NCBI GenBank assembly: GCA_001593845.1
Contig: LUCF01000075.1
Span: 1-5,184, forward strand
DNA: 5,184 bases
From: Candidatus Bathyarchaeota archaeon B63
GTDB lineage: Archaea; Thermoproteota; Bathyarchaeia; Bathyarchaeales; DTEX01
Reading direction: 5' to 3'
The notes beneath the pieces were generated by a model. It did no database searches. It saw only the letters and a program-made list of their open reading frames with translations, and was not told the origin of the DNA. Every line of letters begins with the position of its first letter. The first letter of the stretch is position 1. The position numbers were made by a program, and so were the translations under genes. Positions 1 to 4,738 of the stretch are shown here, piece after piece.

Positions 1-13
1 ATCCGGGATAAGA

Positions 14-21
14 TTTATAAA
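14..21 (+). promoter_or_regulatory. TATA box of the sulfite reductase operon
   Basis: TTTATAAA is a good archaeal TATA element. At the usual 25-27 base spacing it would place the transcription start near 44, inside the palindrome at 42-54, leaving a leader of about 97 bases before the ATG at 141. An alternative box, CATATAAC (39-46), lines up with the TATA box of the cysteine desulfurase promoter and would start transcription near 67. I cannot choose between them from sequence alone; in either case the palindrome would sit where a bound protein could block initiation. Confidence 0.5.
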
Positions 22-39
22 CTTTGCATGTTTTAAGTC

Positions 40-54
40 ATATAACAATGTTAT
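40..54. promoter_or_regulatory. Operator-like palindrome, copy 1
   Basis: The sequence ATATAACAATGTTAT contains a perfect 13-base inverted repeat (ATAACA, one central base, TGTTAT, 42-54). It matches 14 of 15 bases with the element at 2093-2107 in front of the cysteine desulfurase. The only difference is the central base, which does not affect the symmetry. Its place in the promoter and its recurrence before a functionally linked operon suggest a binding site for a dimeric regulator. The regulator is not encoded in this window and its family is unknown. The element is AAC-N3-GTT, which is not the GTT-N3-AAC motif of the thermococcal sulfur regulator SurR. Confidence 0.55.
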
Positions 55-129
55 GCACCCTCGACTCGACAAAAACGAAAGTGCAAACGCATCCCTCAGG
101 ATTGATTGGTCATTCACAAGAGCATCTGT

Positions 130-135
130 GGTGAT
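130..135 (+). promoter_or_regulatory. Shine-Dalgarno site that sets the sulfite reductase start
   Basis: GGTGAT is fully complementary to the archaeal 16S rRNA tail (AUCACC). It lies 5 bases before the ATG at 141. The in-frame TTG at 138 would be only 2 bases away, so ATG 141 is the better start. A small possible hairpin (115-130) ends on the first base of this site. Confidence 0.5.
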
Positions 136-140
136 CGTTG

Positions 141-1661
141 ATGAGTAGGCTCGCCGCGGTTGAGATCGAACGCTTCATAGGCCGATACTCCATCGGACGG
201 GACAGCAACCCCTTCAATACTACTGGTTCCCTCCACTTCCTAAGGATCAAAGTCCCGGGGGGCTTCATAACCTCCGATCAGCTCCGAGGCGTAGCGGAGC
301 TGGCGGCGAGGTACGCGAGGGGGAGGGCTGAGATAACTGATAGGCAGGATATTCAGCTTCACTGGATAAGGGCGGAGGATTCTCTGGAGATCTTCGCGAT
401 TATGGATAAGATGGGCTTCACAACCGACATGTGCGGTCAGGGCTTCGCCGGCGCGAGATATGGGGATCCGAGGAACATAGTCTGCTGCCCAGCATCAGGG
501 ATCGAGAGGGACGAGATACTGGACGGGTCCTCCTTAATGAGGAGGCTGACGAGTTTCTTCGTAGGAAACCCTGACTTCCTCGATATGCCCCGGAAATTTA
601 AGTTCTCCATCTCCGGATGCGGGTCAGACTGCACTAGGGCTGAGATAAATGACCTTGCTTTCGTCGCTGTTAAGAAGGGTGATGAGGTGGGATTCACGCT
701 CCTCGTCGGGGGAAGCGTAGGCTCATCCTTGCCTGGTCCCAGATTAGCCCGTCCAACAGGGGTCTTCGTTAGGCCTGAAGACGCCTTCGATGTCGCTGTG
801 GCGACGATTGAGATCCATAGGGATTACGGGAACCGGGAGAGCAAGGCGAAGGCCCGATTCAAGTGGCTAATAGAGAATTGGGGGGTGGATAAGTTCCTGG
901 CCATGCTCGAGGAGAAGACGGGGCTGACCCTTGAGAGCTACGATGGACCCGTCTTCCTGAGGGCAAGCAGCCACGAGGGGATTCAGCCCCAGAGACAGGA
1001 GGGCTACTACTACGTGAACGTTCCGCTTGTGGATGGGAGGCTGACCAGTGAGGAGATGATTAGGATCGCCGACCTGGCTGATGTGTATGGAGCCGGTGAG
1101 CTTAGGCTGACGCCGACGCAGAACATAATAATACCATACGTGAAGGATAAGGAAGGCCTCTTGAGGCGGCTGGAGGATCTGGGCTTCTCGTTTGATGTTC
1201 CCAGGCTCAGATGGGTCAGCATCGGATGCTCATCGGACTTCTGCGGGAAGACTAGGAGCCCCCATGCGAAGCAGATGCTCGTGGAGATAATCGATCACTT
1301 GGTGAGCCGCTTCGGCCGTGAGGCTCTCGATGAGGCTGGGTTCCGGATACACATCAACGGCTGCCCAAATAACTGCTGCGCGAGCAGAATAGCCGAGATA
1401 GGGCTGATCGGCAGGCTCATCTTAAAGGACGGGGAGAGGATTCAGGCTTATGACGTATTCTTGGGAGGCGGGTTCGGCATCAACCCATCCTTCGGTAGGC
1501 TCATCGAGGATAGGGTCCCAGCAGGGGAAATAAAATACAAGATCGCCTCGCTCTTTGAGAATTACCTGAGGCTGAGGGAGCCCCAGGAGGGGTTGAGGGA
1601 GTTCTGTAATAGGCATACGGAGGACGAGTTAAGGGCTTTTCTGAGGGTCGAGGAGGGATGA
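141..1661 (+). CDS. Ferredoxin-type siroheme sulfite (or nitrite) reductase
   Basis: This 506-residue protein belongs to the NirA/Sir family of siroheme and [4Fe-4S] enzymes, which reduce sulfite to sulfide or nitrite to ammonia with six electrons, usually from ferredoxin. The two-fold repeat of the family is complete: each half has a ferrodoxin-like arm (about 10-75 and 280-350) and a siroheme-binding half (about 105-265 and 355-470). Candidate anion-binding residues are R68, R111, K152 and K154. The PRKFK form with the second lysine matches sulfite reductases; plant nitrite reductases have asparagine there. The cluster cysteines are C363, C368, C408 and C412, the last presumably bridging to siroheme. 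C363-C368 is C-X4-C rather than the usual C-X5-C, and the N-terminal half has an extra C-X3-C (C160, C164). No flavin or ferredoxin domain is fused. The start is ATG 141 because of the GGTGAT site; a TTG at 138 is possible. Co-transcription with a TusA gene favours sulfite as substrate. The family is sure; the substrate is inferred. Confidence 0.9.
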   Translation: MSRLAAVEIERFIGRYSIGRDSNPFNTTGSLHFLRIKVPGGFITSDQLRGVAELAARYARGRAEITDRQDIQLHWIRAEDSLEIFAIMDKMGFTTDMCGQGFAGARYGDPRNIVCCPASGIERDEILDGSSLMRRLTSFFVGNPDFLDMPRKFKFSISGCGSDCTRAEINDLAFVAVKKGDEVGFTLLVGGSVGSSLPGPRLARPTGVFVRPEDAFDVAVATIEIHRDYGNRESKAKARFKWLIENWGVDKFLAMLEEKTGLTLESYDGPVFLRASSHEGIQPQRQEGYYYVNVPLVDGRLTSEEMIRIADLADVYGAGELRLTPTQNIIIPYVKDKEGLLRRLEDLGFSFDVPRLRWVSIGCSSDFCGKTRSPHAKQMLVEIIDHLVSRFGREALDEAGFRIHINGCPNNCCASRIAEIGLIGRLILKDGERIQAYDVFLGGGFGINPSFGRLIEDRVPAGEIKYKIASLFENYLRLREPQEGLREFCNRHTEDELRAFLRVEEG

Positions 1662-1667
1662 GGGCGG

Positions 1668-1937
1668 ATGGTGGGTCTAAAGTCCAAGTTTCAGGCCCGG
1701 AAGATGGATGAGAACCGTTATGAGCTGGATGTCCGCGGCCTCGTCTGCCCATACCCCCAGCTCATAGTCACGAGGATCCTGAATACCCTATCATCCGGGG
1801 ACACACTCGAGGTGATCCTGAATAATCCCCCATCTGTCAGGGACATCCCACCGGCTCTTGAGGAGAAGGGATACCGGGTGAGCGTCTCACGCCTTGACGG
1901 CTCGACGTGGAAGCTCGTGGTTCAAGCTAAGAAGTGA
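1668..1937 (+). CDS. tusA: TusA-like sulfur carrier, CPYP type
   Basis: This is an 89-residue TusA/SirA-fold protein. The family carries sulfur as a persulfide on the cysteine of its CPxP motif, here C27 in GLVCPYP. The later PSVRDIPPALEEKGY segment (about 55-70) matches the PATTRDIP region of E. coli TusA. The helix after the cysteine (QLIVTRILNTLSSGD) lacks the usual RK pair. A basic extension of about 12 residues precedes the domain; an internal ATG at 1704 would remove it, but the purine-rich GAGGAGGGATGAGGGCGG just upstream supports ATG 1668. It starts 6 bases after the sulfite reductase stop, so it is almost certainly co-transcribed and may be translationally coupled. It may take sulfur from, or hand it to, the reductase system; the direction is not visible from sequence. 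Confidence 0.88.
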   Translation: MVGLKSKFQARKMDENRYELDVRGLVCPYPQLIVTRILNTLSSGDTLEVILNNPPSVRDIPPALEEKGYRVSVSRLDGSTWKLVVQAKK

Positions 1938-2052
1938 CATCCTCCCCTGCAAGGCTGTATGGATGGCTAAAAGGGCCTATTCGTTCAGTTTTCTCGGCGC
2001 TTGTTCTATCCCGTATGCTTAGAATTCATAACAGCATCGTTGCTTGTGGATG

Positions 2053-2067
2053 TCCTCTTTCTTCTTT
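2053..2067 (+). terminator. Possible pyrimidine-tract terminator of the first operon
   Basis: An unbroken 15-base pyrimidine run ending in TTTCTTCTTT lies about 115 bases after the first operon and just before the promoter of the second. Archaeal RNA polymerase often terminates at T-rich tracts without a hairpin. The tract is interrupted by cytosines and no stem precedes it, so this is a weak call. Confidence 0.25.
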
Positions 2068-2089
2068 GGGCGGAGGCTTTTACGATATT

Positions 2090-2097
2090 TTTATATA
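2090..2097 (+). promoter_or_regulatory. TATA box of the cysteine desulfurase operon, probably leaderless
   Basis: TTTATATA is centred 26-27 bases before the ATG at 2120, which is the normal archaeal distance from TATA box to transcription start. No Shine-Dalgarno sequence lies before that ATG. The mRNA therefore probably begins at or within a base or two of the start codon. The box overlaps the left end of the palindrome at 2095-2107, so a protein bound there would compete with TBP. Confidence 0.65.
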
Positions 2098-2107
2098 ACA
2101 GTGTTAT
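2093..2107. promoter_or_regulatory. Operator-like palindrome, copy 2
   Basis: ATATAACAGTGTTAT contains the same perfect 13-base inverted repeat (ATAACA, one base, TGTTAT, 2095-2107) found at 42-54 before the sulfite reductase. It overlaps the TATA box, a position typical of archaeal repressor sites. A lone half site, ATAACA, lies at 2028-2033, but with no partner half. Confidence 0.6.
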
Positions 2108-2119
2108 TATATTGCATGT

Positions 2120-3274
2120 ATGAAGCTTATTTACTTAGACAACGCAACGACGACGGCACTTGACCCAGAAGTATTAGAGGCCATGAAGCCATACTTCTCA
2201 GAGTGGTACGGCGTCCCAACCCACGAGTACGGCCACAGTTTCGGTTTAAAGGCTCGGGAGGCCCTGGAGAAGTCTAGGGAGGTAGTCGCGAGGAGCATAG
2301 GCGCCGAACCCGACGAGATCATCTTCACCTCAGGCGGGACCGAGAGCAACAACCTCGCGATAAAGGGCGCGGCCCTCGCGGGTAAGGATAGATCCCGCAT
2401 AATAACTTCCATGATTGAGCATTCATCAGTCTTGAATGTCGTTAGGTCTCTGGGCACGGCTGGTTTTCAGACGAGCTACTTAAGGGTCGATGGAGAGGGC
2501 TTCGTCGACCTCGAAGAGCTGAAGGAAAAGATCGATGATCAGACCCTGCTGGTCTCGATTCAACACGCGAATCAGGAGATCGGGACGATCCAGGACATTG
2601 AGGAGATCGGCCGCATATGCAGGGAGAAGGGGGTCCTCTTCCACGTCGACGCTGTTCAGAGCTTCACGAAGGTCCCGATAGATGTTGAGAGGATGAACAT
2701 CGACCTGCTCTCCATATCAGCTCATAAGATCCACGGCCCAAAGGGCGTCGGGGCCCTCTATGTGAGGGAGGGCGTCAAGCTGAAGCCCCTGATAGAGGGG
2801 GAGCATCACGAGTTCGGGTTGAGGTCGGGCACAGAGAACATCCCCGGGATAGTTGGGTTCGCGAAGGCCATTGAGGTCGCAGATGAGAGCCATGTTGAGC
2901 ATATGAGGAGGCTGAGGGACCGCCTGATCGATGGGCTTCTCGAGATCGGCGACTCACGCCTCAATGGGCCTAGGGGCGATAGGAGACTCTGCAATAACGT
3001 GAATGTAACCTTCAAGTATGTGGAGGGGGAGTCCGTCCTCCTGCATCTGGACATGAGGGGGATAATCGTGACTACCGGCTCCGCCTGCTTCAGCAAGACC
3101 CTCCAGCCGAGCCACGTTATCCTAGCCTTGGGTCTTAAGCATGAGGATGCACATGGCTCCGTCCGCTTCTCCTTGAGCAAATATAATACGATGGATGAGA
3201 TGAATTATACTATTAGGAACGTGAGGGAGGTAATTGAGGGGCTGAGGGCCATAAGCCCTGTTGGTAGGAGGTGA
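2120..3274 (+). CDS. iscS: Cysteine desulfurase, IscS/NifS type
   Basis: This 384-residue PLP enzyme converts cysteine to alanine and leaves a persulfide on its own catalytic cysteine for Fe-S cluster, thiolation or cofactor synthesis. Visible landmarks are the N-terminal YLDNATTT, the PLP phosphate-binding SGGTESNN, H101 that stacks on PLP, D177 and Q180 in HVDAVQS, K203 in SAHKIHGPKG as the Schiff-base lysine, the GLRSGTEN segment, and C323 in GSACFSKTLQPSH as the persulfide-forming residue. Length and motif order fit full-length IscS/NifS. The SAC and PSH context fits the class I (IscS/NifS) group rather than SufS. The start has no ribosome site but sits at the right distance from a TATA box. 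Its TGA stop (3272-3274) lies inside the GGAGGTGA that serves the next gene. The IscU-like neighbour makes Fe-S assembly the main role, and the TusA two genes on is a second likely sulfur acceptor. Confidence 0.95.
   Translation: MKLIYLDNATTTALDPEVLEAMKPYFSEWYGVPTHEYGHSFGLKAREALEKSREVVARSIGAEPDEIIFTSGGTESNNLAIKGAALAGKDRSRIITSMIEHSSVLNVVRSLGTAGFQTSYLRVDGEGFVDLEELKEKIDDQTLLVSIQHANQEIGTIQDIEEIGRICREKGVLFHVDAVQSFTKVPIDVERMNIDLLSISAHKIHGPKGVGALYVREGVKLKPLIEGEHHEFGLRSGTENIPGIVGFAKAIEVADESHVEHMRRLRDRLIDGLLEIGDSRLNGPRGDRRLCNNVNVTFKYVEGESVLLHLDMRGIIVTTGSACFSKTLQPSHVILALGLKHEDAHGSVRFSLSKYNTMDEMNYTIRNVREVIEGLRAISPVGRR
3267..3274 (+). promoter_or_regulatory. Perfect Shine-Dalgarno site of the IscU fusion gene
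   Basis: GGAGGTGA is an 8-base exact match to the anti-Shine-Dalgarno sequence, 7 bases before ATG 3282. It rules against the in-frame TTG at 3261, which lies upstream of it. It overlaps the stop codon of the desulfurase gene, so translation of the two is probably coupled. Confidence 0.85.
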
Positions 3275-3281
3275 AGCAGGG

Positions 3282-3926
3282 ATGTCATTCTATAAGAACA
3301 TGTACTCGCCTAAGCTCATCGAGCTCTTCAGGAACCCGAAGAATGTGGGGGAGATGCCCGATGCGGACGTTAAGGTCACCGAAGGCAGCCTGGCATGCGG
3401 GGATATGATAACGATCTTCCTCAAGGTTGATGAGGAGACGAAGCGGATAACTGACATAAAGTTCCTCTCTTACGGCTGCGCTGCTAATATAGCTACTACC
3501 TCGATCATGACTGAGCTCGTAAAGGGGAAGACCCTAGAGGAGGCTAAGAAGCTGACCTTTAAGGAGATAGTCGATGCGCTGGGTGGGCTTCCGCCGGTCA
3601 AGATGCACTGCGCCGTCCTCTCGATCGATGGGTTGAGGTCAGCCATCAGGAAGTACGAGGAGGAGAGGGGAATCGTCGAGGTTCCTGAGCTCGACGAGAG
3701 CTTCATAAGGAGCAGGCTGAGGCGGATAATAAACCCGAGGCTAGGCCGTGACATAGTATCCACGGGCATCATCGAGAAGATCAGCGTACACGAGGGAATC
3801 GTCGAGATAGATGTCAATATGCCTGAGGATCAGGAGTTCGCCGGATATATCAAAGAGGAGATCCGGGAGAGACTTGAGAGGCTGCCTAACGTTAAGGAGC
3901 TCAAGATAAACTTTCTTGGGGGTTGA
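3282..3926 (+). CDS. iscU: IscU scaffold fused to a MIP18/DUF59 domain
   Basis: This 214-residue protein has two domains. Residues 1 to about 125 are an IscU/NifU N-terminal scaffold, on which Fe-S clusters are built from desulfurase sulfur. The three ligand cysteines are present: C39 in ACGD with D41, C66 in YGCAAN, and C110 in KMHC with H109. L103-K107 is LPPVK, the segment that bacterial HscA recognises in IscU. After a short charged linker, residues 139-214 resemble the MIP18/DUF59 family and the N-terminal domain of Mrp/ApbC (NPRLGRDIVSTGII, then VEIDVNMPEDQEFAGYI). MIP18-family proteins act in Fe-S delivery. The usual cysteine of that domain (as in PGCP) is missing. It is not an Nfu domain, as there is no CXXC. 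A scaffold joined to a delivery domain suggests building and handing over clusters in one chain; this is inference. The start is fixed by the GGAGGTGA at 3267. Confidence 0.9.
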   Translation: MSFYKNMYSPKLIELFRNPKNVGEMPDADVKVTEGSLACGDMITIFLKVDEETKRITDIKFLSYGCAANIATTSIMTELVKGKTLEEAKKLTFKEIVDALGGLPPVKMHCAVLSIDGLRSAIRKYEEERGIVEVPELDESFIRSRLRRIINPRLGRDIVSTGIIEKISVHEGIVEIDVNMPEDQEFAGYIKEEIRERLERLPNVKELKINFLGG

Positions 3927-3932
3927 CCCCGG

Positions 3933-4157
3933 ATGGCGATGACCCTTGACCTCAGCGGCCTCGTCTGCCCGGTCCCGCTTGTGAGGTCCAGGAAGGCGAT
4001 GGAGAATATGGAGCCCGGGGATGTTCTGGAGATCATAGTGGACAGTGAAGACTCGAGAGTCAACATCCTAATGGCCGCTAAGGAGCTATCATTAGAGATT
4101 AAGAGGGCCACGAGAGACGCCGAGGGGAGATGGCACATAATAGTGAGGAAGGGCTGA
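3933..4157 (+). CDS. tusA: TusA-like sulfur carrier, CPVP type
   Basis: This 74-residue single-domain TusA/SirA protein has C12 in GLVCPVP as the expected persulfide site. The following helix, PLVRSRKAMENMEPGD, keeps the arginine-lysine pair and the MxxGD turn of canonical TusA. The RDIP segment seen in E. coli TusA is not kept (DSRVNILMAAKEL instead). It starts 6 bases after the IscU fusion gene, with a GGGGGTTGA stretch (3918-3926) as a fair ribosome site; a second ATG at 3939 is possible but less well spaced. It is the last gene of the operon and is probably loaded by the desulfurase two genes upstream, for delivery to tRNA thiolation, molybdenum cofactor or cluster synthesis. The target cannot be told from sequence. 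It is clearly diverged from the TusA-like gene at 1668. Confidence 0.88.
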   Translation: MAMTLDLSGLVCPVPLVRSRKAMENMEPGDVLEIIVDSEDSRVNILMAAKELSLEIKRATRDAEGRWHIIVRKG

Positions 4158-4215
4158 TTAGGCCCGCCAATTTTGGTTGTGCCCTCAAGGTTCTGCGTGA
4201 AACCATCTGTGTATC

Positions 4216-4410
4216 CGCTTGATATGTAGGTACTCAATTTTAGACTCGGGTTGGAGTTCAACGTCAAACTTCTGTTAGGTAATCGCCGAACTGCTCCCTC
4301 CCAAGCAGCGGTATATTAGAGCCCTCAGGAACATCGAGCAGCATCCATTAGATGACCGTCTTAACTTCACCATCTTCTACGTCGACTTCGTTTATTGAGC
4401 ATAGCCGGAA
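4216..4410 (-). pseudogene. Decayed coding remnant, possibly retropepsin-like
   Basis: The 308-base gap between the second operon and the toxin-antitoxin pair has no intact gene, but its minus strand reads like worn coding sequence. From about 4404 downward one frame gives CSINEVDVEDGEVKTVI, then a TAA stop (4348-4350), then WMLLDVPEGSNIPLLGRE followed by QFGDYL. Dropping one A near 4275 continues as QKFDVELQPESKIEYL. So one stop and one frameshift break an otherwise natural protein. The PLLGRE segment followed by FDVEL resembles the C-terminal part of small aspartyl-protease-like (retropepsin fold) proteins of microbes. That link is from memory of the pattern and is weak. No start codon or ribosome site is evident. 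Outside this remnant and the promoter at 4425-4446 I see nothing in the gap. Confidence 0.33.
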
Positions 4411-4424
4411 TTGCTACGAAAAGA

Positions 4425-4432
4425 TTTATGTA
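4425..4432 (+). promoter_or_regulatory. TATA-like box of the toxin-antitoxin pair
   Basis: TTTATGTA, preceded by the purine-rich AAAAGA, is a plausible archaeal TATA element that would start transcription near 4455, giving a leader of about 11 bases before ATG 4466. There is no clear Shine-Dalgarno sequence. A second AT-rich stretch at 4439-4445 could instead give a leaderless start. Confidence 0.4.
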
Positions 4433-4446
4433 TTCAAAATGTATAC
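4430..4446. promoter_or_regulatory. Imperfect palindrome, candidate antitoxin operator
   Basis: GTATTCAAAATGTATAC pairs at 6 of 8 positions around its central base, with outer arms GTAT/ATAC. It lies between the TATA-like box and the antitoxin start. Ribbon-helix-helix antitoxins usually repress their own promoter by binding such sites, so autoregulation is likely. It is unrelated to the ATAACANTGTTAT element. Confidence 0.4.
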
Positions 4447-4465
4447 TCACTTGCGATGACCATTC

Positions 4466-4738
4466 ATGGAGAAGATAGTAACATCCCGATTCTCTAAAGA
4501 GCTGCTGGAGAAGGTGGACCAAGCGGTTTCGATGGGCCGCTTCAAGAGCAGAAGTGAGGCTTTAAGGGTCATCGTCGAAGAGCACCTCGCTGAGCACCCG
4601 GAACTCTTCCTGGGGATGGGAGTCCAAGAGCTTCTATTGAATGCACCTACCTTCTCAGATGAGGAGCTGGAGCGGCTTGGCTCTAGGCTATTCAGGGGCT
4701 TAAGCGTCGTCGAGCTAATCGCCGAGGGTAGGAAGTGA
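4466..4738 (+). CDS. vapB: Ribbon-helix-helix antitoxin, VapB type
   Basis: This 90-residue protein starts with a ribbon-helix-helix DNA-binding domain (about 1-45): a short strand KIVTSRFS, helix KELLEKVDQAVSMG, then the SRSEALRVIVEEHL helix typical of CopG/VapB antitoxins. The remaining half is acidic and helical (SDEELERLGSRLF, LSVVELIAEGRK) and fits the tail that wraps and blocks the toxin. Its TGA stop overlaps the GTG start of the PIN-domain gene, the normal arrangement for a VapBC pair. It probably neutralises the toxin and represses the shared promoter, perhaps through the palindrome at 4430-4446. The family call is firm; the pairing is supported by the overlap. Confidence 0.85.
   Translation: MEKIVTSRFSKELLEKVDQAVSMGRFKSRSEALRVIVEEHLAEHPELFLGMGVQELLLNAPTFSDEELERLGSRLFRGLSVVELIAEGRK

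Noticed and set aside
40..54. Palindromes as SurR sites
   Set aside because: SurR binds GTT-N3-AAC. Here the order is AAC-N3-GTT, so the half sites face the other way.
115..130. Small hairpin CACA-(A)-GA, loop GCA, TC-TGTG, ending on the first base of the GGTGAT ribosome site
   Set aside because: Six pairs with a bulge and a three-base loop is too weak to matter in a likely thermophile. No riboswitch core was recognised in the 55-137 leader.
138..140. TTG at 138 as the sulfite reductase start
   Set aside because: It is only 2 bases from the GGTGAT site and directly precedes an ATG at a better distance; it adds a single residue.
1938..2119. Search for a small RNA, tRNA or short gene in the gap between the two sulfur operons
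   Set aside because: No C/D box pair, tRNA-like arms or coding-like short frame was seen; only the pyrimidine tract and the promoter elements can be supported.
2806..3180. Minus-strand open frame of 124 codons inside the desulfurase gene
   Set aside because: It lies wholly opposite the conserved PLP enzyme and has no promoter, ribosome site or recognisable domain.
3261..3263. TTG at 3261 as the IscU fusion start
   Set aside because: It lies upstream of the perfect GGAGGTGA at 3267-3274 and inside the desulfurase gene; the ATG at 3282 is ideally spaced and matches the family N-terminus.
3830..4267. Minus-strand open frame of 145 codons over the IscU fusion end and the second TusA
   Set aside because: Almost all of it lies opposite the second TusA gene and the end of the IscU fusion, and its sequence is a serine/leucine-rich shadow with no motif. 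Only the stretch upstream of 4216 looks coding, and in other frames.
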